Notes: generated by a model from the letters alone, not told the origin. 36,115 nt of DNA from Clostridium cibarium (GCF_014836335.1 NZ_JACSRA010000035.1:1-36115), one strand, 5' to 3'. Positions 23,351 through 32,803 are shown, numbered from the stretch's first letter. Made by a program: numbers and translations.

Positions 23351-23638
23351 ATGAGAAAGTACGAAACTATATTCATACTAAGCCCATCATTTGATGAAGA
23401 AACTGTTAAAACTAACATCGAAAAGTTTAAGGGTGTAATAGAAAATGGTGGCGGAACTGTTGAAAATGTTGATTTCTGGGGTAAGAGAAAACTTGCTTAC
23501 GAAATTGCAAAAGTAAACGAAGGTTACTATACATTAGTTAACTTTACTGCTGGTCCAGAATTACCAAGAGAATTAGATAGAATATTCAGAATTACTGATG
23601 GAGTTATCAGACACATCATCGTTAAAGAAGAAGCATAA
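23351..23638 (+). CDS. rpsF: Small ribosomal subunit protein bS6
   Basis: S6 binds 16S rRNA together with S18 in the platform of the small subunit. The 95-aa product starts MRKYETIFILSPSFDEE and contains the conserved FWGKRKLAYEI and GPELPRELDRIFRITDGVIRHIIV. GGGGAGGAGGTG ends 7 nt before this ATG; a GTG at 23342 lies inside that site and is rejected. It is the first gene of the rpsF-ssb-rpsR operon, with a leader for feedback control. Confidence 0.97.
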   Translation: MRKYETIFILSPSFDEETVKTNIEKFKGVIENGGGTVENVDFWGKRKLAYEIAKVNEGYYTLVNFTAGPELPRELDRIFRITDGVIRHIIVKEEA

Positions 23639-23652
23639 TTGGAGGAATTGTA

Positions 23653-24102
23653 ATGAATAAGGTTGTTCTTATAGGAAGACTTACAAAAGATCCAGAATTA
23701 AGATTTGCTGCTGGAAGTGGAACTGCTGTAAGTAGATTCACAGTAGCTGTAAATAGACAGTTCAAAAAAGATGAAACAGATTTTATTAATTGCGTAGCAT
23801 TTGGTAAAACTGCGGAAACAATATCTCAATACCTTACCAAAGGTAGACAAATAGCTGTTACAGGAAGTATCAGAACAGGTAGCTATGATGCTCAAGATGG
23901 TTCAAAAAGATATACTACAGATGTTGCTGTAGAAAGTTTTGAATTCATAGGTTCTAATGGTGGAGCTAGAGATAATGCTGATTCATTTAATGGCGGATAT
24001 GATAATACTGATTATTCGGCTAGACCAAAGAACGATGCGTTCAGTGGTGGAAGCTTTAATGACGACATAACTCCTGTAGATGATGGAGATATGCCATTCT
24101 AA
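23653..24102 (+). CDS. ssb: Single-stranded DNA-binding protein
   Basis: SSB coats single-stranded DNA in replication and repair. The 149-aa protein has the OB fold (about 1-105), starting MNKVVLIGRLTKDPELRF and including NCVAFGKTAETISQYLTKGRQIAVTGSI. A Gly/Asp/Asn-rich linker follows, then the acidic tip DDGDMPF that recruits partner proteins. AGGAGG precedes the ATG. It lies between rpsF and rpsR, the standard arrangement. Confidence 0.97.
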   Translation: MNKVVLIGRLTKDPELRFAAGSGTAVSRFTVAVNRQFKKDETDFINCVAFGKTAETISQYLTKGRQIAVTGSIRTGSYDAQDGSKRYTTDVAVESFEFIGSNGGARDNADSFNGGYDNTDYSARPKNDAFSGGSFNDDITPVDDGDMPF

Positions 24103-24127
24103 AAATCAAGGTAAGGAGGGAAATATC

Positions 24128-24373
24128 ATGAGAGATAGCAGAAGACCAGGTGGTAAGATGAGAAGATCTAAGAGAAAAGTTTGTGCTTTTTGTGTTGATA
24201 AGGCTGAAAGTATAGATTATAAAGATGTTGCTAAGTTAAGAAAGTATGTTACTGAAAGAGGTAAGATATTACCAAGAAGAATTTCTGGAACATGTGCTAA
24301 GCACCAAAGACAATTAACTGACGCAGTTAAGAGATCAAGAAATATAGCATTATTACCATTTACAACAGAATAG
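24128..24373 (+). CDS. rpsR: Small ribosomal subunit protein bS18
   Basis: S18 is the partner of S6 in the small-subunit platform. The 81-aa product starts MRDSRRPGGKMRRSKRKVCAF and contains ILPRRISGTCAKHQRQL. The cysteines in VCAFC and GTCAKH mark the zinc-binding (C+) form. AAGGAGGG precedes this ATG; an in-frame ATG at 24080 lies inside ssb and is rejected. A strong terminator follows. Confidence 0.97.
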   Translation: MRDSRRPGGKMRRSKRKVCAFCVDKAESIDYKDVAKLRKYVTERGKILPRRISGTCAKHQRQLTDAVKRSRNIALLPFTTE

Positions 24374-24382
24374 TAATAACAG

Positions 24383-24409
24383 CCTCTGATGGATATCAGA
24401 GGTTTTTTT
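24383..24409 (+). terminator. Terminator of the rpsF operon
   Basis: An 8-bp perfect stem CCTCTGAT / ATCAGAGG with loop GGAT is followed by seven T (24403-24409), 10 nt after the rpsR stop. Confidence 0.93.
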
Positions 24410-24456
24410 GTTACAAAAAAATATATTACAATATATGTAAAAAAACGTAACTATTG

Positions 24457-24485
24457 TTGCATTACTTCACAAAAAAAATTACAAT
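24457..24485 (+). promoter_or_regulatory. Probable promoter of the MazG-like gene
   Basis: TTGCAT (24457-24462), a 17-nt spacer and TACAAT (24480-24485). The -10 lies in the second copy of a 12-bp direct repeat, ATTACAATATAT (24425-24436 and 24478-24489). It would serve the operon from the MazG-like gene through proC. Confidence 0.5.
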
Positions 24486-24516
24486 ATATATACAAAGAGA
24501 AATAGGAGTGAATATA

Positions 24517-24837
24517 ATGAAGCATAGAGAACTTAATATTATGGCTAATGTAAAAATAATTGAAAATTTAAAAGCTCAGTTACTTTGTATTATTGGAGAA
24601 TTTTTTAGATTATTAACAAAAGGAAGTAATGTTGCGCAGGATGCAATATTAGACTGTATATCAGGTGCTATAATAATTCTTTATGTATTAGGTAGAAAGC
24701 TTGGTTACTCTTTACCAGAGATAGATCATGTCATGAAAAGTAAATTGGATATGGGAATAAAGGCAGAGGATGAAGTTGAAAAGGAAGGTAAAAGCCTTAG
24801 TGAATTGAAGAATTATATAAGTAAAAGGAGAGATTAA
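24517..24837 (+). CDS. MazG-like family protein
   Basis: A 106-aa, mostly helical protein starting MKHRELNIMANVKIIENLKAQLL, as in the clostridial MazG-like family. True MazG pyrophosphatases use several glutamates (EExxE and ExxD). Here one finds only GEFFRLL and DAILDCISGAIIIL, so most metal ligands seem to be missing and catalysis is doubtful. ATAGGAGTG precedes the ATG; upstream in-frame starts have no site. It precedes gdpP by 21 nt. Its function is unknown. Confidence 0.8.
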   Translation: MKHRELNIMANVKIIENLKAQLLCIIGEFFRLLTKGSNVAQDAILDCISGAIIILYVLGRKLGYSLPEIDHVMKSKLDMGIKAEDEVEKEGKSLSELKNYISKRRD

Positions 24838-24858
24838 TTTTATCTAGGAGGCTAATAT

Positions 24859-26811
24859 ATGAAAAAGCTAATAAGTCATCCATATCTGAGGCAGTTGATT
24901 CTAGTTAGCATCATTGTTGTATGCTGGTGCTTTAATTTTTTAACACTTGGAGTTGCAGCATTTATGTTGTACTTAGGAGATAATTTCTTTTTTATTAGAA
25001 AATATTATAAGAATCAAAATGAAGTCCAAAAGTTTGTTAGTTACTTAGATGAAAGTTTATCAAGTAACTTTTGCAATTTAAATATACCAGTAGTTTTAGT
25101 TGATGAATTTGGTGAAATTGTTTGGAACAATTTTAATTTTATTGATTTGAATAAAGGAGAAACTCAAGTTGGTAATAATATTACAGGTTTAATTAGAGGT
25201 TTAGATATTAATAAATTATTTGAAGAGAAAGATAAAAGTCATCAAAGACTCAATTTTAATAACACTCTTTATGATATAAGTAGCAGTGATGTTGTAAATG
25301 AAAATCAAAAACTTAAATTAATTTATTTTAATGATATAACTCATTTAATAGATTCACAAATGTCTAAGGATAGCTTAAGAGAAGCTGTAATATTAATAGA
25401 AGTAGATAACTTAAATGAAGTGTTAGATGTAACTGATGAAGGTGATAGACCTTTAGTAGTTGCTGAGGTTGAAAGAAAAATAAATGCTTATGCTCAAAGA
25501 ATAGGCGCAATGATAAGGAAATATGATACGAATAAATATGTTTTATCGGTTCAAGATAGATATATTCAAGAAGAGATTGAGAATAAGTTTTCTATACTAG
25601 ATGAAATTTCAAAGATAAATAAAGGAAATAGAATGGAACTGACACTTAGTATAGGGATTGGACGTGGTGGAATGTCCCCATATGAGAATAATGGATATGC
25701 AACGGTTGCTAAAGAACTTGCTTTAGGTAGAGGTGGAGATCAAGTAGTTATTAAAAGTAATGAGGAAATAAAGTTTTTTGGTGGAAATACTAAAGAATTT
25801 GAAAAGAGGACTAGAGTAAGAGCAAGAGTTGTTTCTCATGCCTTAAAAGAATTAATATATGAGAGCAGCAATGTATTTATTTTAGGTCATAAAAATCCTG
25901 ATATGGATTGCTTTGGATCAGCTGTTGCACTATCGTCTACAATAAGACAGCTTGGAAAGAGATGCAATATTGTGATAAATGATGATACAAATCCTATTAA
26001 TTATTTTTTAGATAAATTAAAGAAAAATGAAAAATATAAGAATGTATTTATTTCAGCTGAAGAAGCGTATAAACTGATCGATGAAAATACTTTAGTAGTT
26101 ATAGTGGATGTTCATAATAGAAGTTACGTAAGCAATTTAGATATAATAGAAAAGGTTAAGAGAAAAGTAATAATAGATCATCATAGAAGAAGTGCAGACA
26201 TAATAGAGGGAACTATGTTAAACTATATTGAAGTGTATGCTTCTTCAACGTCAGAGATGATAACAGAAATTATTCAATACATAACAGATAGACCTCAATT
26301 GTCAAAAGAGGATGCAGAAGGTCTCTTAGCTGGAATATTTATGGATACTAAAAGGTTTTCTTTTAAAACTGGAGTTAGGACATTTGAAGCTGCATCATTT
26401 TTGAGAAATAAGGGTGCAGATACTATTGAAGTAAAAAAAATGTTTACTGATAATTTAGAGGATTACCTGACTATAGCAGAGACAATCAAATCTGCCAAAG
26501 TGGATAAGGAAAATAATACAGCTATAGCAATCTGTCCTGATAATGTAGATACAGTAATTGTCGCAAAAGCGGCAGATGAATTGTTAAATATATCAGGAAT
26601 ATTAGCTTGCTTTGTTCTCGCAAATATAAATAATGAAATTTATATTAGTGGTAGATCTACAGGAGATATAAATGTGCAAGTTGTATTAGAAGCCCTTGGC
26701 GGTGGCGGACACATGAATATAGCAGGAGCCAAATTAGACAATGTTAGTATAGAAGAAGCATTAGAAAAATTGAAAGAAGCAATGACGAAATATTTAAGGG
26801 TAGGTGAATAG
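24859..26811 (+). CDS. gdpP: Cyclic-di-AMP phosphodiesterase GdpP
   Basis: GdpP degrades c-di-AMP to pApA and thus sets potassium, osmotic and cell-wall balance. The 650-aa protein has the full order: two membrane helices (about 10-45), a PAS domain (about 65-165), a degenerate GGDEF domain (about 170-300, with RGGDQ at 291-295 in place of GGDEF), a DHH domain with HKNPDMD (344-350), VDVH (416-419) and the DHH triad (440-442), and a DHHA1 domain with GGGGHMNIAG (614-623). All metal-binding residues are present, so it should be active. AGGAGG precedes the ATG. It is followed by rplI after 3 nt, as in Bacillus. Confidence 0.96.
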   Translation: MKKLISHPYLRQLILVSIIVVCWCFNFLTLGVAAFMLYLGDNFFFIRKYYKNQNEVQKFVSYLDESLSSNFCNLNIPVVLVDEFGEIVWNNFNFIDLNKGETQVGNNITGLIRGLDINKLFEEKDKSHQRLNFNNTLYDISSSDVVNENQKLKLIYFNDITHLIDSQMSKDSLREAVILIEVDNLNEVLDVTDEGDRPLVVAEVERKINAYAQRIGAMIRKYDTNKYVLSVQDRYIQEEIENKFSILDEISKINKGNRMELTLSIGIGRGGMSPYENNGYATVAKELALGRGGDQVVIKSNEEIKFFGGNTKEFEKRTRVRARVVSHALKELIYESSNVFILGHKNPDMDCFGSAVALSSTIRQLGKRCNIVINDDTNPINYFLDKLKKNEKYKNVFISAEEAYKLIDENTLVVIVDVHNRSYVSNLDIIEKVKRKVIIDHHRRSADIIEGTMLNYIEVYASSTSEMITEIIQYITDRPQLSKEDAEGLLAGIFMDTKRFSFKTGVRTFEAASFLRNKGADTIEVKKMFTDNLEDYLTIAETIKSAKVDKENNTAIAICPDNVDTVIVAKAADELLNISGILACFVLANINNEIYISGRSTGDINVQVVLEALGGGGHMNIAGAKLDNVSIEEALEKLKEAMTKYLRVGE

Positions 26812-26814
26812 ATA

Positions 26815-27261
26815 ATGAAGGTAATTTTATTACAAGATGTTAAAAGTATTGGTAAAAAAGGTGATGTTATAAATACATCAGATGGATATGCTAGAAATTT
26901 TTTGTTTCCAAGAAAATTAGCAGAGGAAGCAACTGATTCAAATCTTCATATTTTAAATAATAAAAAAGAAAATGAAAGAAAGCAAAAACTTGCTGAAATA
27001 GAAGCAGCACAAAAGTTAGCTGGAGAATTAAAAGGGAAGATAGTAAAAATAACAAGCAAAACTGGCGAAAGTGGAAAATTATTTGGAGCAATTACAAGCA
27101 AGGATGTAGCAGCATTAATAAAAACACAATATAAGGTTACAGTAGATAAGAAAAAGATTGTTATGGACACAATAAAGGTTGCAGGAGAATATGAAATAGA
27201 AGTTAAATTGTACCCAGAAGTATCGACTAAAATGAAAGTTAATATTGTTCCGCAACAATAA
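26815..27261 (+). CDS. rplI: Large ribosomal subunit protein bL9
   Basis: L9 binds domain V of 23S rRNA through its N-domain. The 148-aa product starts MKVILLQDVKSIGKKGDVINTSDGYARNFLFP, shown here only as family recognition of its first half; the long connecting helix (about 41-75) is lysine/glutamate-rich, and the C-domain includes GESGKLFGAITSKDVA. GGTAGGTG near the gdpP stop serves as the ribosome-binding site. Confidence 0.96.
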   Translation: MKVILLQDVKSIGKKGDVINTSDGYARNFLFPRKLAEEATDSNLHILNNKKENERKQKLAEIEAAQKLAGELKGKIVKITSKTGESGKLFGAITSKDVAALIKTQYKVTVDKKKIVMDTIKVAGEYEIEVKLYPEVSTKMKVNIVPQQ

Positions 27262-27273
27262 GGAGGAATATTA

Positions 27274-29175
27274 GTGAGCTTAAAAGATGAAGAAAATTTT
27301 TTACAAGAAGTATTACATGGAGATTTAACACAACAATCACAAGTAAATGTATTATTTGAGGTATTAGGAAATGTACTAGAAAAGGGTGCAATTAGGGCTA
27401 GGACAATAAAATATAAACTTAAAAAGTATGTAGACTCAATAAATATATGTGAAAGAGTATATGCTTTAAATGTAATTGCATCCGATGGAAAAGGTCTAAA
27501 AGTAGTGCCATCAGAAGACGAAATAGATAGTGTGTTAGAGGATACTGTTGATTTTGTCGCTGAAGCTATAGCTAGAAAATATGTGCAAAGTCAAATAGAA
27601 ACTAAAGTTGAACAATCAATAATAGAAAAACAAGAAAAGTATATGGATGAAATAAGATTATCTGTATTAAAGAAAGAAAAGGGAAGCGAAAATAATAAAA
27701 CTAAGAAAAAGTATGATGAATTAGTTAGTTTAGATCAAAAGGTGACTAGTAAGAATATAATGAGTTTTTTAAGACCAGAGGAATTATATGAGGTAGTAGG
27801 GCAAGAGAGGGCTGTAAAATCTCTTATTTCTAAGCTATCATCACCATATCCTCAACATATAATATTATATGGACCACCAGGGGTTGGTAAGACGACAGCA
27901 GCAAGATTAGCATTAAAGGAAACTAGAAAATTAGAATTTACTCCTTTTAATGAAGAATCTAAATTTGTTGAAGTTGATGGTACAACTTTAAGATGGGACC
28001 CAAGAGAAATTACTAATCCATTATTAGGATCAGTACATGATCCAATATATCAAGGGAGTAAGAGGGACTTAGCAGAAATAGGAGTTCCAGAACCAAAACC
28101 AGGATTAGTTACAGAAGCTCATGGTGGCATATTGTTCATAGATGAAATAGGAGAGTTAGATACTATATTACAAAATAAGTTGCTAAAGGTGTTAGAGGAT
28201 AAAAGAGTAGAATTCTCATCTTCATATTATGATCCTGATGATGAAAATACACCAAAGTATATAAAATATCTTTTTGATAAAGGGGCTCCGGCCGACTTTG
28301 TATTAATTGGTGCGACTACTAGAGAACCTAGGGATATTAATCCTGCTCTTAGATCAAGATGTACGGAAGTTTTTTTTGAACCATTATCGGCAAAGGATAT
28401 TGAAGAAATTGTTGATAATGCGGCAAGAAAATTGAATGTTAAGTTAGAAGATGGAGTATCTGAATTTATTAGCAGATATACAATAGAAGGTAGAAAAGCT
28501 GTAAATATATTAACTGATGCATATGGTCTTGCGTTATATAATGAAAAAAGAGTAGAAGTTGAAGGAATTGAAATTAGATTAGCCCACGTAGAAGAGGTTA
28601 TTTCAATTGGAAGATATACTCCATTTGAAAGAAATAATGATGAAAGTAAATTTGAAGTTGGGCATGTGTATGGGCTTGGAGTAAGTGGTTTCTTAGGATC
28701 TACTATAGAAATAGAAGCAGCTGTTTTCGAAGCAAAGAAAACAGGCGCAGGGACAGTTAGATTTAATGAAACTGCTGGTTCAATGGCTAAGGACTCTGTG
28801 TTTAATGCAGCATCTGTAATAAGAAAGATTACAGATAAGGATATTAGAGATTTTGATATTCATGTAAATGTAATTGGTGGAGGAAAAATAGATGGTCCTT
28901 CAGCAGGTGCCGCTATTACTGTATGTGTAATTAGTGCCTTATTGAATAAAGGAATAAGACAAGATGTAGCTATTACAGGAGAGATATCTTTAAGAGGGAA
29001 TATAAAACCAGTGGGTGGAATATTTGAAAAGGTATATGGAGCAAGAAGAAAAGGAATTAAATTAGTTATGGTTCCAAAGGATAATGAAAAGGAAATCCCA
29101 ACAGGATTAACAGATATAGAAGTAAAAGCAATTAATAGAATAGAAGAATTAATTGACATAGTATTAGAAAAATAG
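27274..29175 (+). CDS. lonC: Lon-family ATP-dependent protease (LonC/spore type)
   Basis: A 633-aa protease that lacks the large N-terminal domain of LonA and has instead a short helical N-region (about 1-150). The AAA+ domain has Walker A GPPGVGKT (200-207) and Walker B ILFIDEIGE (286-294). The Lon protease domain has the catalytic dyad Ser543 in DGPSAGAA and Lys586 in GGIFEKVYGA. It fits the LonC group annotated in spore formers. It starts with GTG after AGGAGG and lies between rplI and dnaB, a usual clostridial arrangement. The substrates are unknown. Confidence 0.92.
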   Translation: MSLKDEENFLQEVLHGDLTQQSQVNVLFEVLGNVLEKGAIRARTIKYKLKKYVDSINICERVYALNVIASDGKGLKVVPSEDEIDSVLEDTVDFVAEAIARKYVQSQIETKVEQSIIEKQEKYMDEIRLSVLKKEKGSENNKTKKKYDELVSLDQKVTSKNIMSFLRPEELYEVVGQERAVKSLISKLSSPYPQHIILYGPPGVGKTTAARLALKETRKLEFTPFNEESKFVEVDGTTLRWDPREITNPLLGSVHDPIYQGSKRDLAEIGVPEPKPGLVTEAHGGILFIDEIGELDTILQNKLLKVLEDKRVEFSSSYYDPDDENTPKYIKYLFDKGAPADFVLIGATTREPRDINPALRSRCTEVFFEPLSAKDIEEIVDNAARKLNVKLEDGVSEFISRYTIEGRKAVNILTDAYGLALYNEKRVEVEGIEIRLAHVEEVISIGRYTPFERNNDESKFEVGHVYGLGVSGFLGSTIEIEAAVFEAKKTGAGTVRFNETAGSMAKDSVFNAASVIRKITDKDIRDFDIHVNVIGGGKIDGPSAGAAITVCVISALLNKGIRQDVAITGEISLRGNIKPVGGIFEKVYGARRKGIKLVMVPKDNEKEIPTGLTDIEVKAINRIEELIDIVLEK

Positions 29176-29190
29176 AATGGAGGGGTACTC

Positions 29191-30519
29191 TTGGAGACTT
29201 CGACAATGAGAAGTTTACCACATAGTATAGAAGCTGAACAATCTGTAATTGGATCTATGATTATAGATAAAAGTGCAATAGCCGAAGTTGTAGAAAAATT
29301 AGGAGAGAATGATTTTTACAGAGATGGGCATAAGGTAATATATAAGGCTATATTTGAAATGTTTAAGAATGATATGGCTGTAGATCTTGTAACTTTACTA
29401 GAATACTTAAAGTCTAATGATCAATTAGAGAATGCAGGTGGAGTAACTTATATCACAGAAGTAAGTTCTTCAGTTCCTACTACAGCCAATCTTTCTTCAT
29501 ATATAAAAATTGTAGAAGAGAAATCCTTACTTAGAAAACTAATAAAAGCATCTACTAAAATCATAGAAGATAGCTATAATAGGCAAGGAGAAGTAGAAGA
29601 GGTATTAGATCAAGCTGAAAAGAAAATATTTGATATAGCAGAGAAAAAGACTACCAATGATTTTGAACCTTTAAGCGTTGTATTAGAAAGAGGATTTATT
29701 GAAATAGAAAGGCTTTTCAATAATAAGGGTGAAGTTACAGGAGTAAGTTCTGGAATAAAAGATTTAGATGATAAAACTTCAGGATTTCAAAAAGGTGATA
29801 TGGTACTTATTGCAGCAAGACCTTCAATGGGTAAAACAACTTTTGCACTTAATATCGCAGAACATGCAGCGCTTAGATCAGGTAAGAGTGTAGTAATATT
29901 TTCTCTAGAAATGCCAAAGCAACAGCTTGCATATAAATTATTATGTTCAGAGGCTAATGTAGATATGCTTAGCCTTAGAACAGGAGAGCTTGATGATAGG
30001 GACTGGGAAAATATAGCTAGAGCAACAGGCCCGTTATCAAAAGCTAAGATATACATAGATGATACTGCTGGAGTTTCAGTAATGGAAATGAGATCTAAGT
30101 GCAGAAGAATAAAGATGGAACACGGTATTGACCTGATATTAATAGACTATCTTCAATTAATGTCAGGATCATCAACAGAGAACAGGCAACAAGAGGTATC
30201 TGAAATATCAAGATCTATAAAAGCATTGGCTAAGGAAATGGAGTGTCCAGTCATAGCATTATCACAGCTATCTCGTGCGCCAGAGCAAAGAGCTGACCAT
30301 AGACCAATGTTATCTGACTTAAGAGAATCAGGGTCTATAGAGCAGGATGCTGATGTTGTTATGTTCCTATATAGAGATGAGTATTATAATAAGGAATCAG
30401 AAGACAAAGGCGTAGCTGAATGTATAATAGCAAAGCAAAGAAATGGTCCAGTAGGAACGGTTAAAATGGCTTGGCTTGGTCAATTCAGTAAGTTTGGTAA
30501 TTTAGATGTTGTTCAATAA
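29191..30519 (+). CDS. dnaB: Replicative DNA helicase DnaB
   Basis: This is the hexameric 5'-3' helicase at the fork, which also binds primase (DnaC in Bacillus naming). The 442-aa product has the N-terminal domain starting RSLPHSIEAEQSVIGSM, a linker, and the RecA-like domain with Walker A ARPSMGKTT (209-217), IDLILIDYLQLM and the SDLRESGSIEQDADVV motif. The start is TTG at 29191, 7 nt after GGAGGGG; an ATG five codons later is possible but less well placed. proC follows after 28 nt. Confidence 0.97.
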   Translation: METSTMRSLPHSIEAEQSVIGSMIIDKSAIAEVVEKLGENDFYRDGHKVIYKAIFEMFKNDMAVDLVTLLEYLKSNDQLENAGGVTYITEVSSSVPTTANLSSYIKIVEEKSLLRKLIKASTKIIEDSYNRQGEVEEVLDQAEKKIFDIAEKKTTNDFEPLSVVLERGFIEIERLFNNKGEVTGVSSGIKDLDDKTSGFQKGDMVLIAARPSMGKTTFALNIAEHAALRSGKSVVIFSLEMPKQQLAYKLLCSEANVDMLSLRTGELDDRDWENIARATGPLSKAKIYIDDTAGVSVMEMRSKCRRIKMEHGIDLILIDYLQLMSGSSTENRQQEVSEISRSIKALAKEMECPVIALSQLSRAPEQRADHRPMLSDLRESGSIEQDADVVMFLYRDEYYNKESEDKGVAECIIAKQRNGPVGTVKMAWLGQFSKFGNLDVVQ

Positions 30520-30547
30520 TGAATAACATATACTTGGGGGTGTCTAG

Positions 30548-31348
30548 ATGAACAAGAAAATAGGATTTATAGGTTGTGGAAACATGGGTGGTGCCATGGT
30601 TGGAGGATTAATTAAATCAGGGTTTATAAGAAAAGAAGATTTAATAGTATCTACAAAGACTGAAGCCTCTGGAAGCAATTTAAAAAAGAATTTTGGTGTG
30701 GAAACAACATTATCAAATAAAATAGTTGCAGAGCAGTCAGATATTCTAATTTTAGCAGTGAAGCCATTTCTATACAAGAAGGTAATAGAAGAAATAAAGG
30801 AATGTCTATCTAAAGATAAGGTTATAGTGACTATTGCTGCAGGAGTAACTATTAATAGTATGGAATATTGGCTTGGAGAGGGCTATAAGATAGTAAGGAC
30901 AATGCCAAACACACCAGCGCTTGTTGGAGAGGCTATGTCAGCTATATGTGCCAATAAAAACGTATCTGAAGAAGATATGGACTATGTGTTTAAGATTTAT
31001 AAAAGTTTTGGAGATTATGTTGAATTAGAAGAGAAGGATTTTGATGGATTTATAGCGTTATGCGGTTCATCTCCTGCTTATGTCTTCATGTTTATTGAGG
31101 CTATGGCAGATGCAGCAGTTAAACTTGGAATACCTAGAGCAAAAGCTTATAAAATGGCATCAAAGAGTGTTCTAGGATCAGCAAAAATGGTATTAGATAC
31201 AGGAAAACATCCAGGAGAACTTAAGGATATGGTTTGTTCTCCTGCAGGAACAACAATAGATGCTGTAGTAGAGCTAGAAAAGCAAGGATTTAGAAGTGCC
31301 GTTATTGAAGCTATGATAAAGTGTGCTGAAAAATCGAAATCAATGTAG
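30548..31348 (+). CDS. proC: Pyrroline-5-carboxylate reductase
   Basis: ProC reduces pyrroline-5-carboxylate to proline with NAD(P)H. The 266-aa protein has the Rossmann motif IGFIGCGNMGGAMVGGL at its N-terminus, the conserved VRTMPNTPALVGEAM, and the C-terminal signature with LKDMVCSPAGTTIDAVVELE. The ribosome-binding site is GGGGGTG. It closes the gdpP-to-proC run and is followed by a terminator. Confidence 0.96.
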   Translation: MNKKIGFIGCGNMGGAMVGGLIKSGFIRKEDLIVSTKTEASGSNLKKNFGVETTLSNKIVAEQSDILILAVKPFLYKKVIEEIKECLSKDKVIVTIAAGVTINSMEYWLGEGYKIVRTMPNTPALVGEAMSAICANKNVSEEDMDYVFKIYKSFGDYVELEEKDFDGFIALCGSSPAYVFMFIEAMADAAVKLGIPRAKAYKMASKSVLGSAKMVLDTGKHPGELKDMVCSPAGTTIDAVVELEKQGFRSAVIEAMIKCAEKSKSM

Positions 31349-31357
31349 ATTTAATAG

Positions 31358-31399
31358 AAGGAATTGAAGTTAATTAAATTTAACCTCAATTCCTTTTTT
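31358..31399 (+). terminator. Terminator after proC
   Basis: AAGGAATTGA (31358-31367) pairs with TCAATTCCTT (31386-31395). The stem continues, after one mismatch, with GTTAA/TTAAC, and a T-run extends to 31399. Confidence 0.9.
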
Positions 31400-31452
31400 G
31401 CATTATTATACGAATTATTTTCAGAATAAATAAAAAAATATTCGACTTATTA

Positions 31453-31481
31453 TTGACCTATTGAATTCACTTTGCTAGTAT
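31453..31481 (+). promoter_or_regulatory. Sigma-A promoter of purA
   Basis: TTGACC (31453-31458), a 17-nt spacer and TAGTAT (31476-31481), 35 nt before the purA ATG. I found no convincing PurR box near it. Confidence 0.65.
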
Positions 31482-31516
31482 GAAAGGTGGAGAGAATTCA
31501 TAAGGAGGCAATGTAT

Positions 31517-32803
31517 ATGTCAGCATTTATTGTTTTAGGAGCTCAATGGGGAGATGAAGGAAAAGGTAAGATGACAGACTATCTTGCAGAAGAAGCAGAT
31601 GTAGTTGTTAGATTCCAAGGAGGTAATAATGCAGGTCATACTGTAGAAGTTGGAGATAAGCAATACAAGCTTCACTTAATACCTTCAGGTATACTATATG
31701 ATGATAAACTAAATGTTATTGGAAATGGTGTTGTAGTAGACCCTAAGGCCTTATTTGAAGAGATAGGATATCTAGAAAAAGAGGGTGTCAAGGTTACACC
31801 TGAAAAATTAATAATAAGTGATAGAGCACATCTAATAATGCCTTATCATAAGATTTTAGATAAGTTAAAAGAAGAAGCTAGAGGAAAAAATGATATTGGA
31901 ACAACAGGAAAAGGAATAGGACCTTGTTATACTGATAAAATAGAAAGATGTGGCATAAGAATCTGTGATCTTATGCATGAAGATGTTTTCGAGGAGAAGT
32001 TAAGAGAAAATGTAGCTATGAAAAATTCATATATAACAAAAGTATATGGAGGGGAAGCACTTGATGTAGAAAAAGTTTTAATGGATTTTAAGGAATATGC
32101 TAGAAAGATAAAACCTTTTGTTAAGGATACATCCGTACAAGTATATGATGGCATAAAAGCAAATAAAACTGTTCTATTTGAAGGCGCTCAAGGGATGTTA
32201 TTAGATATAGACCATGGTACATATCCATATGTAACATCATCAAATACTACAGCTGGTGGCGTTAGTAATGGAGTTGGCATAGGTCCAAATCTAATTACAA
32301 GTGCAGTTGGAATAGCTAAAGCTTATACAACAAGAGTAGGAAAAGGACCTTTTCCTACAGAATTGAACGATGAAACTGGAGAATGGATAAGAGAAAAAGG
32401 CCATGAATATGGGGTAACTACAGGAAGATCAAGAAGATGTGGTTGGCTTGATTTAGTTATTGTAAAATCTGCTACAAGAGTTAGTGGATTAACATCATTA
32501 GCTGTTACCAAAATAGATACATTAGCAGGATTAGAAAAAATAAAAGTATGCGTAGGATATAAGTTTAATGATGAAGTTTTAGACTATTTCCCTGCTAGTT
32601 TAGATGATTTAGCTAAATGTGAACCTATATATGAAGAATTTGATGGTTGGGATGAATCAGTAGCTGATGCTAGAAGCTATGATAATTTGCCTGAAAATGC
32701 AAAAAAATATTTAAGAAGAATAGCTGAATTTACTGAAACAAAAATATCAATAGTTTCAGTTGGACCAAAGAGAGATCAAACTATTAGAATAGATGAACTT
32801 TAA
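31517..32803 (+). CDS. purA: Adenylosuccinate synthetase
   Basis: PurA joins aspartate to IMP with GTP, the first step from IMP to AMP. The 428-aa length is standard. The N-terminal GTP/catalytic loop is LGAQWGDEGKGK. GNNAGHTV and GTTGKGIGPCYTDK follow, then FEGAQGMLLDIDHGTYPYVTS, and near the C-terminus TTGRSRRCGWLD and VGPKRDQTI. AAGGAGG lies 8 nt before this ATG (MSAFIVLG); ATGs at 31511 and upstream are too close or lack a site. It is transcribed alone from its own promoter. Confidence 0.97.
   Translation: MSAFIVLGAQWGDEGKGKMTDYLAEEADVVVRFQGGNNAGHTVEVGDKQYKLHLIPSGILYDDKLNVIGNGVVVDPKALFEEIGYLEKEGVKVTPEKLIISDRAHLIMPYHKILDKLKEEARGKNDIGTTGKGIGPCYTDKIERCGIRICDLMHEDVFEEKLRENVAMKNSYITKVYGGEALDVEKVLMDFKEYARKIKPFVKDTSVQVYDGIKANKTVLFEGAQGMLLDIDHGTYPYVTSSNTTAGGVSNGVGIGPNLITSAVGIAKAYTTRVGKGPFPTELNDETGEWIREKGHEYGVTTGRSRRCGWLDLVIVKSATRVSGLTSLAVTKIDTLAGLEKIKVCVGYKFNDEVLDYFPASLDDLAKCEPIYEEFDGWDESVADARSYDNLPENAKKYLRRIAEFTETKISIVSVGPKRDQTIRIDEL

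Noticed and set aside
31416..31430. CodY-like palindrome TATTTTCAGAATAAA upstream of purA
   Set aside because: It has about four mismatches to the CodY consensus in A+T-rich DNA, so chance is likely.
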